A DNA stretch of 22,953 bases from Prevotellaceae bacterium (GTDB taxonomy: Bacteria > Bacteroidota > Bacteroidia > Bacteroidales > UBA932): NCBI GenBank assembly GCA_031273485.1, contig JAISRS010000137.1, forward strand, positions 1 to 22,953, written 5' to 3'. Within the stretch, counting starts at the first letter, position 1; each line of letters starts with the position of its first letter. Below are positions 13,849 through 21,466 of this stretch, piece by piece. The position numbers and the translations under genes are program-made. Below the pieces are notes generated by a model. That model ran no database searches. It was given only the letters and a program-made list of their open reading frames with translations, and was not told the origin of the DNA.

Positions 13849-14797
13849 ACACAATTATTTCTGCATCATAGCGAAGCATTAAAGTGTTATCTAACCAATA
13901 ATCAGAGTATTTTATTGTTTCCTCTAAAAAATATTCTTTTATTATGTATGTAATAAAATCTGCCTTGGCATAATAAGATAATGGATAACCACCACCAAAA
14001 CGTGGATTAATCTCAATTCCGATTACATCATTGTCTTTTTCTCGATAAAATAACTGAATGCAAATACATCCTATAACTCCTGGCAAATAATCCATACGCT
14101 CTTTCAGAAAATTCACCAAGTAATTTTTTCGAGTATATCCCTTGTTTATTTCTCCTGCCCGTATCTCTATTCGTTCTCGTGGAATAATAGCTTTTACTTT
14201 ATTATCACGACCATAATACATATCTACAGTAAATTCTTGATATTTATCTTTATCAATATATTCCATAAATATGAGTTTGGGATTATTGATTATTTCGGAG
14301 GTTAATCCTTCTTTGTTTTTTATAACAAAAATATCTTTTGATAAAGAGCCATCATAAGGTTTAGCAAATAGTGGAAACGAAGGATGGTACTTATTTATAA
14401 GTTTCGGAGTACGTATTCCTGATTTTTCCAAATAATTTCTGGTCTTACGCTTATCTCGACAAACTGAAATAAATGATTTATTAGATACTAACGGCTCTAT
14501 ACCGTTTTTCTGAAATATCGCTTTATTTTCGGCCAATATTAATAATTCAGTATCAATCGTTGGAATAATTATGCGTATTTTGTTTTCTATACATATTCCC
14601 AAAAGAAACTCTATGTAACATGTTGCTGTCACACGAGGAGATTCAAAACATCTATCAGAAATAATTCCAGCTGGTGCTAATGCAGGATTCATATCTGTTG
14701 TATAAACCATTGCATCAGGATACGTATTTTTTAATGTTTGCTGGAATAATTTTATAAGGGAAACTCGTTTCCCAACAGAAGTTATTAAAATATTCAT
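13820..14797 (-). CDS. ATP-grasp ligase (carbamoyl-phosphate-synthase-like)
   Basis: This 325-residue protein starts at the ATG at 14797, which overlaps the previous stop as ATGA. The longer open frame upstream begins inside the preceding gene and is not preferred. A pre-ATP-grasp Rossmann-like domain (MNILITSVGKRVSLIKLFQ, about 1-110) precedes the ATP-grasp fold: FAKPYDGS with K146, the adenine-region segment FMEYIDKDKYQEF (177-189) and the magnesium-binding IEINPRFGGG (261-270). Such enzymes activate a carboxylate with ATP and join it to an amine. In a capsule locus the likely acceptor is a sugar amino group or uronic acid, but that is inference. It is coupled to a HAD phosphatase. The gene is strongly AT-rich and probably came with its neighbours as a transferred block. 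Confidence 0.82.
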   Translation of the reverse strand: MNILITSVGKRVSLIKLFQQTLKNTYPDAMVYTTDMNPALAPAGIISDRCFESPRVTATCYIEFLLGICIENKIRIIIPTIDTELLILAENKAIFQKNGIEPLVSNKSFISVCRDKRKTRNYLEKSGIRTPKLINKYHPSFPLFAKPYDGSLSKDIFVIKNKEGLTSEIINNPKLIFMEYIDKDKYQEFTVDMYYGRDNKVKAIIPRERIEIRAGEINKGYTRKNYLVNFLKERMDYLPGVIGCICIQLFYREKDNDVIGIEINPRFGGGYPLSYYAKADFITYIIKEYFLEETIKYSDYWLDNTLMLRYDAEIIVYENEKNRCF

Positions 14798-15810
14798 TTT
14801 ATCACATTGAAAATACGATTCAACAAACAAATCATTCTGATTAAGAATGATTTGTTTAAAATAATTGTGAAAATTCTATATTTAAAAGAATGGTATTCTT
14901 CATTGAAAAATACAAGAGGATATGCAGATGTATTTTTTTGTATTGACAACAATCTTTCTTTTATTTTTTTATATGGCGTTTTGTTTTTTAATTCTCTTAC
15001 TAATAAAAAATAAACATAAGATTGTTGCCGTATCTTAATTCTTTTTAAAGCATAACTGTCAGATCCTTTGTTTATTGCCAATTTAATAAGATACTCAAAT
15101 TTTATTACAGCAAAATGCATATCTTCAATTATTTTCACCCTTCGATGGACATTAGCTGTTGTTACTGTTGAATTTGGATTATAAAAATAATAATACAACT
15201 GTAATGGCAAGATAACCACTTTTTGGCACATAATTAAAAGTTCTGTTGTGAAAATGCCATCTTCCATCGTGCGAAAATTTTCAAAGAAAATGGCGTTATC
15301 TGTTAAGACTTTTTTTCGAAGAATATACCACCAAACGCCATTATTGTATAAATGTTCACTAATGGTTTGCACTCCAGTAAGAATTTTTGGTGTACCATAA
15401 TCAATACAACTCCAATCCAAAGTATGCGATAGATTTCTCTCATAAACGCGTTTTAACCCAAATCCACATAAATCTAAATTATATTTTTCCATAAGAAAAA
15501 GTAGTTTTCCAAGGCTATTATGTTCGATATAATCATCAGAGTCAATAAAATAAATAAATTCTCCTTTTGATTTTGATATCCCATAATTCCGAGTATAACT
15601 CTGTCCGTTATTTTCATTTGTATAAACTACAATATTAGGAAATCGGGTCATATATTCATTTGCTATAATCAAACTACTATCCGTAGACCCATCATTAATC
15701 AAAATGATTTCATAATCAGCAAAATCTATATCTTGATCTACCAAACAGTCAATACATTCAGCAAGAAATCTTTCCACATTATACACAGGAACTATAATTG
15801 ACAATTTCAT
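14794..15810 (-). CDS. GT2-family glycosyltransferase
   Basis: This 338-residue protein has a GT-A fold. It opens with KLSIIVPVYNVERFLAECID, followed by the nucleotide-binding INDGSTDSS (38-46) and the metal-binding DSDD motif (90-93, YFIDSDDYIE). A second half of about 200 residues ends in a short hydrophobic, basic tail (KSFLIRMICLLNRIFNVIK) that could touch the membrane. GT2 enzymes transfer a sugar from a nucleotide donor to the lipid-linked oligosaccharide on the cytoplasmic face. Donor and linkage cannot be predicted. It starts 58 bp after the initiating transferase, the largest gap in the operon, and its stop overlaps the ATP-grasp start. It is AT-rich. Confidence 0.88.
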   Translation of the reverse strand: MKLSIIVPVYNVERFLAECIDCLVDQDIDFADYEIILINDGSTDSSLIIANEYMTRFPNIVVYTNENNGQSYTRNYGISKSKGEFIYFIDSDDYIEHNSLGKLLFLMEKYNLDLCGFGLKRVYERNLSHTLDWSCIDYGTPKILTGVQTISEHLYNNGVWWYILRKKVLTDNAIFFENFRTMEDGIFTTELLIMCQKVVILPLQLYYYFYNPNSTVTTANVHRRVKIIEDMHFAVIKFEYLIKLAINKGSDSYALKRIKIRQQSYVYFLLVRELKNKTPYKKIKERLLSIQKNTSAYPLVFFNEEYHSFKYRIFTIILNKSFLIRMICLLNRIFNVIK

Positions 15811-15868
15811 AATTTATCGATTTGTTTTGCGTTACTCATATACATGGTATTTAAGAATCATTGACAAC

Positions 15869-16480
15869 TTATGGCAAATTATTGCCTGTAAAATATTCCA
15901 TTGTTACGCTCGTTTCAGAATTAATCCCTTCTCTTACAAAAACTTTTTTAATTGTTAAAAACATGATTTTCAAATCAATACGAAAAGATAGATTATCTAC
16001 ATACCATACATCCAACTCAAATTTTTTTGCCCAGGATATTGCATTTCGTCCATTCACTTGCGCCCAACCTGTAATACCAGGGCGAACGTTATGCCTTTGT
16101 TTTTGTTCTGTGTTATACAAAGGCAAATATTCCACCAACAATGGACGAGGACCAACTAAACTCATATTGCCTTTGATGATATTGATTAACTGCGGTATTT
16201 CGTCCAAAGAAGTTTTGCGTACAAAGTTTCCAATTTTTGTGATACGTTCTGCATCTGGCAATAAATTTTCATCAACATTTTTTTTATCATTCATCGTTTT
16301 GAATTTTATCACCTTGAATATTTTTTCATTTTTTCCTGGACGTTGTTGAAAGAAAAATGGCTTGCCATTATTAGCAAAAGCCAAAAGCAGCGTAACAAGA
16401 ATAAATAAAGGCGATAATATTATCAATCCTATGATAGATAATATTAAATCGAAAAAGCGTTTAAAAAAACGGTTATACAT
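15869..16480 (-). CDS. Initiating sugar phosphate transferase (PglC/WcfS-like monotopic PGT)
   Basis: At 203 residues this is the small form of bacterial sugar transferase, with one hydrophobic N-terminal segment (about 8-35) interrupted by S23-P24, the helix-breaking pair of the re-entrant membrane helix in PglC. Further motifs are QQRPG (45-49), KFKTM (59-63), the catalytic dyad D93-E94 in TSLDEIPQL, and VGPRP (109-113). The dyad falls at the same residue number as in Campylobacter PglC. The enzyme transfers a sugar-1-phosphate from a UDP-sugar to undecaprenyl phosphate and so starts the repeat unit. With the dehydratase and aminotransferase of this operon, the first sugar is probably a 4-amino-6-deoxy HexNAc. 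Its start overlaps the GT4 gene's stop by 8 bases. Confidence 0.93.
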   Translation of the reverse strand: MYNRFFKRFFDLILSIIGLIILSPLFILVTLLLAFANNGKPFFFQQRPGKNEKIFKVIKFKTMNDKKNVDENLLPDAERITKIGNFVRKTSLDEIPQLINIIKGNMSLVGPRPLLVEYLPLYNTEQKQRHNVRPGITGWAQVNGRNAISWAKKFELDVWYVDNLSFRIDLKIMFLTIKKVFVREGINSETSVTMEYFTGNNLP

Positions 16481-17636
16481 TATTTTCCAATTTTTGATAT
16501 TCCTCTAACAAAGCATCCCAAACCATTTGTTGTTCATAACGAGAAGTAATCATTCTTCGTGCGTTTTGTTTTAAATGGTTTCGCAAATCTCTGTTTTCAA
16601 GTAGTAATATCATTTTTTCTTTTAATTGCTCTTTGTTTTTAGATGGAATGATTAATCCATTTACACCATCAGCAATAATTTCATTGCACCCGTTAATGTC
16701 TGTAACAATTGAGGGCAATTCCATTGCTCCCGCCTGCATCACCACATTTGGAAACCCCTCGCGATAAGACGGGAAAGTAAAAACATCCGAAATTGCCAGA
16801 TAAGGCCGTACATCCGGTTGATAGCCAACAAAAATAATATTGGCATTTTCATTCATTTCCTGCTCGGTTTTTGGAAGTAGCGGGTCTAATTTTTTTTCAA
16901 AATCTCCGACTAACAATAACTTTGTATGATGATATTGTTGGTTTATTTCGGAAAAAGTTTGTACTAACTCGTTAATACCTTTGTCCATCACTAATCGTCC
17001 GACAAAGCAAAAAACAATATCATCCGGTTGAATTTTTAAACTACTCTTTAATCTGTTTTTTTCTTCATCTAAAAAATGTACCGGTGAAAAATAATCTGTA
17101 TCAATACCGTTAATATTTCCGTTGGCAATGACTTTTAATGGTTTGTTGGTGATTTTATTTATTCGCAAGGTTTTCTCGACACCCTGTCCTTCGGGAATCA
17201 CGTTTGTTGCCGCCCGACAGGTGATTTTTTCCATGAGAATCAAAATCTTTCGTTTCAGTCCGGTTTCAGATTCAAACCGCAGTCCGGTTACCGTATATAT
17301 GCGGTGAGGCGTTCCAGCCAGCTTGGCGGCGAGCATGCTTAGCAGACTGGCTTTGGGAGTATTGGCATGGACTATGGCGGGACGTTCTTTTCTAAAGAAC
17401 CGGTAGAGTGCTATTAATGATTTCAAATCGTTGAAGATGGAGATATCCCGCTCCATGTGTATGATTTTACACTTGACGCCTTCCCGCAATTCGATTGCGT
17501 GCCATGTTTCCCGGTCGTCAGAGGCAATTGCCGTAACATCGTAATATTGATTTAGAAACCGCAACTGGCTCTTGAGCAGTCTGTCCAAAGATGTGGGAAT
17601 CGTGGTGAGACGGAAGAGTTTGTTTGCTGTTTTCAT
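16473..17636 (-). CDS. GT4-family glycosyltransferase (PglA-like)
   Basis: This is a 387-residue GT-B enzyme. The ATG at 17636 overlaps the preceding stop as ATGA; a TTG two codons upstream is less likely. The N-terminal half carries IVHANTPKASLLSMLAAKLA, and the C-terminal nucleotide-binding domain begins near FCFVGRLVMDKGINEL. The usual EX7E motif reads EGFPNVVMQ, with glutamine in place of the second glutamate. This position next to a PglC-like enzyme is where PglA-type transferases add the second sugar. Within the gene the 5' 400 bases or so have more G+C (line 17281 about 58%, line 17101 about 30%), which suggests a recombination point near 17150. Confidence 0.9.
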   Translation of the reverse strand: MKTANKLFRLTTIPTSLDRLLKSQLRFLNQYYDVTAIASDDRETWHAIELREGVKCKIIHMERDISIFNDLKSLIALYRFFRKERPAIVHANTPKASLLSMLAAKLAGTPHRIYTVTGLRFESETGLKRKILILMEKITCRAATNVIPEGQGVEKTLRINKITNKPLKVIANGNINGIDTDYFSPVHFLDEEKNRLKSSLKIQPDDIVFCFVGRLVMDKGINELVQTFSEINQQYHHTKLLLVGDFEKKLDPLLPKTEQEMNENANIIFVGYQPDVRPYLAISDVFTFPSYREGFPNVVMQAGAMELPSIVTDINGCNEIIADGVNGLIIPSKNKEQLKEKMILLLENRDLRNHLKQNARRMITSRYEQQMVWDALLEEYQKLENNV

Positions 17637-18712
17637 CTCCAAACTTCTTTGTAAAGTTCGATATATTGATCAACCATCCTGTTTATATCATATTTCTTTG
17701 CTCTTTCCAAACAGGTTGCGGCTGTTTTTTCGTAAAAGTCTTTATCGGATAGCAGAGAATTAATCTTTTCCGCTAATTTTTTCTCATCGCCAACAGGAAA
17801 TAATAATCCTGCACCATCTACAACATCATGTAAACCTGGCACATCGGATGCAATAAATGGCTTCCCGGAAGCCATTGCTTCAATACATGATAATGATAAA
17901 CCCTCATAATGAGAAGAAAGAACGATAATATCCGCCGATTTTAAGAGTTGAGGAATATCCATCCTTATTCCAAGGAAAAACACTCTGTTTGACATATTTA
18001 ATTCTTTTACCAAATCTTCGCATTTTGAGCGATTTTCACCATCTCCTACCAAGAGGAGATTGATATTTGAAGATAAATATTGTAAGGCTCTAATGATTGT
18101 TGCTTGGTCTTTTTGTGGTCTGAATGCAGAGACTTGTATAATGGTTTTATTGGGGTTTATACTTTTTATTTCTTGAAAATCAAAAAAATACGATAAATTT
18201 ATTCCATTGTTTATTACTTTAAATCTGTCATCTGCCGAGGACAAATGGCATTTTATTCGTGTATCCACTTCTGTGGTGATAGAAACAATTTTGTCATATT
18301 GTTTATAAATACATTTATCCAAAATACTCCATAATCTTTTCTTCATTCGCCTGTTATAGGTATTGTGTTCTGTAAATATCAACTTGACATTACTAAAAGA
18401 CAATAATTTTGCCAAAGCAACCCAATAGAGAGTAGGAAAAAGATGAACATGAATAATACCGTATTTTTTCAAATAAGGAATAATGCGAAAGATATGAAAC
18501 GGATTATACACTGATTTTATATTACCGTTACTTAAAGAATAAACTGTAACATTTTGTTTTTGCAGTTCTTCCGAGATAGGTGTTTTTGTTCCATTCAACA
18601 GCAACAAAGCCATATCTATCCCTTTAGATTTATATAAGGGAATCGAATCAACCAAGAGTTTTTCTGCTCCGCCCGTATATAAGGTTGTTATTACTTGTAA
18701 AACTCGTTGCAT
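17633..18712 (-). CDS. GT4-family glycosyltransferase
   Basis: This 359-residue GT-B enzyme starts at the ATG at 18712 (MQRVLQVITTLYTGGAEKLL), which lies 4 bp after the acetyltransferase stop. A TTG at 18733 would give seven extra residues and a longer overlap, and is not favoured. The glycine-rich acceptor loop TTLYTGGAEKLL is near the N-terminus. The donor domain contains VSAFRPQKDQATIIRAL, and an intact EX7E motif lies in SSHYEGLSLSCIEAMASGKP. It should add one sugar to the lipid-linked repeat unit. There are no membrane spans apart from amphipathic segments. It is AT-rich, in clear contrast to the 5' part of the following GT4 gene. Confidence 0.9.
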   Translation of the reverse strand: MQRVLQVITTLYTGGAEKLLVDSIPLYKSKGIDMALLLLNGTKTPISEELQKQNVTVYSLSNGNIKSVYNPFHIFRIIPYLKKYGIIHVHLFPTLYWVALAKLLSFSNVKLIFTEHNTYNRRMKKRLWSILDKCIYKQYDKIVSITTEVDTRIKCHLSSADDRFKVINNGINLSYFFDFQEIKSINPNKTIIQVSAFRPQKDQATIIRALQYLSSNINLLLVGDGENRSKCEDLVKELNMSNRVFFLGIRMDIPQLLKSADIIVLSSHYEGLSLSCIEAMASGKPFIASDVPGLHDVVDGAGLLFPVGDEKKLAEKINSLLSDKDFYEKTAATCLERAKKYDINRMVDQYIELYKEVWR

Positions 18713-18716
18713 AGAA

Positions 18717-19259
18717 TTAAACTGTGTATACAAATTGTTTGTTACTTGCTTGATTTTTATGTATTATAGAGGCTTTTGTACCAATGACAATCGAATCATC
18801 GGGAACATCAAAATTAACAAAAGTATTCGGTGCAATAAGAACATTATTCCCAATCTTTACATCTCCCACAATTACAGAATTTGCTTGCATACTAACATAA
18901 TTGCCAATAATTGGAACTCCATTCTTTTTGTCACCTGAATTTCCTATTGTACAGCCATTTGAAATATTGAAATTACTTCCGATTTTTGTGCACGGATTTA
19001 TGACTACCATTCCAAAATGAACGATTCTAAATCCTTTACCAATTTCTGTTTGATAGGGAATTTGTATGCCATATTTATGTGAACATTTTAATAACAAGAA
19101 CCGATACAATGGAAAAAGAAAGTTTTTCTTCTTACATTTTCTAAATAAATAAATGTATCTAAATCCAGGAGTAAATAAAACATATCTCAATAAAGATGGG
19201 AATGACCTTTTCCCACAATATCTAAAAAGGTCATCGTAGATAATAGAATTTTTACTCAT
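18717..19259 (-). CDS. Left-handed beta-helix acetyltransferase (CysE/WcaB-like)
   Basis: This 180-residue protein has a helical, basic N-terminal part (about 1-65, including RYVLFTPGFRYIYLFRKCK). It is followed by hexapeptide repeats from about 70 to 160 (IGKGFRIVHFGMVVINPCTK, IGSNFNISNGCTIGNSG, IGNYVSMQANSVIVGDVKIG). H81 in IVHFG fits the catalytic histidine of serine-acetyltransferase-like enzymes. Capsule loci commonly hold such proteins, which put O-acetyl groups on sugars using acetyl-CoA. A role in cysteine synthesis is less likely because the N-terminal domain is short and the context is polysaccharide assembly. It does not have the PglD architecture (N-terminal Rossmann-like domain), so it is not a clear N-acetyltransferase for the 4-amino sugar. 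Its start overlaps the upstream GT2 stop by 8 bases. Confidence 0.88.
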   Translation of the reverse strand: MSKNSIIYDDLFRYCGKRSFPSLLRYVLFTPGFRYIYLFRKCKKKNFLFPLYRFLLLKCSHKYGIQIPYQTEIGKGFRIVHFGMVVINPCTKIGSNFNISNGCTIGNSGDKKNGVPIIGNYVSMQANSVIVGDVKIGNNVLIAPNTFVNFDVPDDSIVIGTKASIIHKNQASNKQFVYTV

Positions 19260-20139
19260 TTATCCTAATATATAAATTTAATAAAATACCGCAAGGAACG
19301 GCTAACAAAATTAACATCGGACGTTTGGTTTTCAACAACCACTTATAATCGCCAATAAATATAGCCGACGAAACAAGGTGTATTGCATTTTTGAATCGTT
19401 CTTTAAATGTTGTACCATATTGAATCCGACTCAATCGGGAAAAAGCAAAACCTTTAGGATTTTTTCGGTATTGTCTGAATATATTTTTAGTAGAGCCATC
19501 TTGCATATATTCTACAACAACCAACGGTTCATTTAATGTCAATAATTTATAATCCTGATCGGCAAGCAGATATTTGTAATCGAGAGGAACAAATCTTTCT
19601 CCCTCAAAAATTGGATATTCAGGATATGAATTAATAACTTCGGTACGATAAACTAATTTCTTATCCCCGTGTCCACCACAAGCATAAAAACCGCTTAAAG
19701 TGGTTTCTTTGCTATTGTCAGGGAATTTTGTTCCGATAACTTTTCCATTTTTAGTTACATCTAATCCAACAAGACCGGCATACTTTTCACCACCCTTTTC
19801 TTTCCAAAACGAAACAATCTTTTCCACGGCATCATCCGGCATGTAATCGTCCGAATCAATACAAGTATTCAATTCTGTTTCAATTAAACGATAGGCTGCA
19901 TTGTGCGCTCCGTGCATACCTTGATTTTTCTGATGGAAATATTCGATTGGAATCTGTCCGTCATTTATCCAGCCGGCAACAAGTTCCTTCGTATTGTCCG
20001 TCGATCCGTCGTCGATAACCAGCCATTTAAAATCCTTGCAAGTCTGTCGCACAAGGCTTTCGTAGCATTGAGGCAACAGATAGGCACGGTTGTAAGCCGG
20101 CGTGAAAACCGTTAATACAGGATTATTATCCATATCCAT
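19252..20139 (-). CDS. GT2-family glycosyltransferase
   Basis: Length is 295 residues from the ATG at 20139 (MDMDNNPVLTVFTPAYNRAY), 5 bp after the polymerase stop. The open frame extends upstream but would lie inside the polymerase gene. The GT-A signatures are VIDDGSTDN (41-49) and CIDSDDYMPDD (93-103). The C-terminal region includes EYMQDGSTKNIFRQYRKNP, which resembles other GT2 proteins of capsule loci, and ends in a hydrophobic helix (MLILLAVPCGILLNLYIRIN) that probably anchors the enzyme to the membrane. It should add a sugar to the undecaprenyl-linked repeat unit. Donor unknown. Confidence 0.88.
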   Translation of the reverse strand: MDMDNNPVLTVFTPAYNRAYLLPQCYESLVRQTCKDFKWLVIDDGSTDNTKELVAGWINDGQIPIEYFHQKNQGMHGAHNAAYRLIETELNTCIDSDDYMPDDAVEKIVSFWKEKGGEKYAGLVGLDVTKNGKVIGTKFPDNSKETTLSGFYACGGHGDKKLVYRTEVINSYPEYPIFEGERFVPLDYKYLLADQDYKLLTLNEPLVVVEYMQDGSTKNIFRQYRKNPKGFAFSRLSRIQYGTTFKERFKNAIHLVSSAIFIGDYKWLLKTKRPMLILLAVPCGILLNLYIRINE

Positions 20140-20144
20140 ACTAA

Positions 20145-21239
20145 TTATCCCTTTAACCACATGATATACGTAAATGCAAAATGCAGAAATATAATAATAC
20201 CTGTTTTGGCGTACGGTTTTTTCCACAGATCAAATTTAATGGCCGGATAAATCAATATAACCGGATACAAAAACCACGACAAATAGGCAAAGCGATTGGA
20301 AAAATTTGCACGGATCACCAGTATCCAGAATGCGTTCGCTATAACATATGTATTCAGTATTAAAAGATATAATTTTTCTTTTAATCCCTTTTTAACCACC
20401 ACATAATATCCCATTGCAATGGGTGCCGAGCTATAGAGAAGGAAGTCCCACCGGAAACCGGTAGCAGAAAATTCGTCGGCGTTCTCGGTGCTGGTCAGAT
20501 AGGACGAGAAGCGGTCATCTTCGGTAAGCCCCAAATTGCTAAACAGATTTTCCCAGAAACCGCCAAAGAGATTGGACAGGACAATGCAAGCCAACCAGCT
20601 ATACATATATAGGCGTGTATTGGGATAAAACCAGGCAAGCACAAGAGCGCCAACGGGAAGTATGGTGGATTTATGGATACCTGAAGCTAAAACACATAAC
20701 AAAATAGCGATTAACTTTCTGTCATAAAAAGAAATGGCCAATACAAGGATCGACGTAGCCATTCCGTTTCGGATACCGTTTACGGCATAGCCCCAAAATG
20801 AAAATGCTGTGATACACATCAAAAAGGCAATGAAAACATAGTCCGGAAACATCCTTTTACAGGCCCAGTATAAACAACTGATGTAAATAAATGCCGACAA
20901 CAAAAACCATGCGTTTACGTCCATCACGGAGGAACAAGCTTTCATATATGTGCTGAAAAGCACATCTTTATCGACTTCAATAGTCTCTCCATCCATATAT
21001 TTGGCATATTCGCGGGCATACGTAGCCATGTCGCCAAAATACGTGCCGCTAATCGGACGCAGGCCGATAAACACCGTTACCAGAAAGAAGGTAAGCAAGG
21101 CCGACGTCTTATTGAATTTCGCAACTTTTAACTCGCTGCCTGTATGTGATTGCGTATGAATGATCATCCCAAGTGTAACCATTAAAAACAGGTTCCAATA
21201 TATCGGTTGATAATTTTCCGGCAAAGTAAAATCAAACAT
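20145..21239 (-). CDS. EpsG-family membrane protein, predicted repeat-unit polymerase (Wzy-like)
   Basis: This 364-residue multi-spanning protein has about ten hydrophobic segments. Two features typical of the EpsG/Wzy family are visible: FIGLRPISGTYFGD(M/T)xxY near residues 57-75, and the membrane-proximal NGIRNGMATSILVLAI followed by GIHKSTILP. It is expected to join lipid-linked repeat units into long chains at the periplasmic face in a Wzx/Wzy-type system. It is the first gene of the operon, about 230 bp from the divergently labelled repeat region and with the GT2 gene 5 bp downstream. A flippase (Wzx), which such a pathway needs, is not found in the window. No clear promoter box is seen just upstream: a TCAATTTG near 21300 is one change from the -7 consensus. 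Confidence 0.82.
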   Translation of the reverse strand: MFDFTLPENYQPIYWNLFLMVTLGMIIHTQSHTGSELKVAKFNKTSALLTFFLVTVFIGLRPISGTYFGDMATYAREYAKYMDGETIEVDKDVLFSTYMKACSSVMDVNAWFLLSAFIYISCLYWACKRMFPDYVFIAFLMCITAFSFWGYAVNGIRNGMATSILVLAISFYDRKLIAILLCVLASGIHKSTILPVGALVLAWFYPNTRLYMYSWLACIVLSNLFGGFWENLFSNLGLTEDDRFSSYLTSTENADEFSATGFRWDFLLYSSAPIAMGYYVVVKKGLKEKLYLLILNTYVIANAFWILVIRANFSNRFAYLSWFLYPVILIYPAIKFDLWKKPYAKTGIIIFLHFAFTYIMWLKG

Positions 21240-21324
21240 TTTTTTATGATGTTTCTTGAAAAAAGAGTCTCATTCACCTACCCGGGTCGACGCATCCAAA
21301 TTGATTATAAACCCTAAATACCCA

Positions 21325-21343
21325 TCAGGGAGTTTTTCCCTGA
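21325..21343. other. Small hairpin upstream of the polysaccharide operon
   Basis: TCAGGGA (21325-21331) and TCCCTGA (21337-21343) form a 7-bp perfect stem around GTTTT. It lies between the beta-helix gene's end and the polymerase start, both on the minus strand. It could be a terminator for the former, an attenuator or leader structure for the latter, or a regulator site; there is no clean T-run. Confidence 0.45.
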
Positions 21344-21345
21344 AA

Positions 21346-21450
21346 CAATTGCTGTTTACTTTTGTACAACCGCCACTTCATCCGGCACAATTGCGGTTTA
21401 CGTTCGTGAATTTGCCATCTACGCTCTTGCAATTAGCATTCACATTCGGA
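21346..21450. repeat. Degenerate three-copy 42-bp tandem repeat
   Basis: CAATTGCTGTTTACTTTTGT, CAATTGCGGTTTACGTTCGT and CAATTAGCATTCACATTCGG begin at 21346, 21388 and 21430, exactly 42 bp apart. The bases between them are less conserved, so the array is old. Its period equals that of the array at 3418-3602, and the middle copy shares TTGCGG and ACGTTC words with those palindromes. It lies 107 bp upstream of the polymerase gene, in a 227-bp gene-free stretch. Confidence 0.65.
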
Positions 21451-21466
21451 ATTCCTAATAGATACA

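Noticed and set aside
21281..21291. Polylinker-like string (overlapping CCCGGG and GTCGAC sites)
   Set aside because: Only 11 bases, with no further vector sequence on either side; chance is the likelier explanation.
21357..21364. TACTTTTG -7-like box on the + strand
   Set aside because: No gene runs rightward from it, no -33 box is seen, and it lies inside a repeat whose other copies lost the match.
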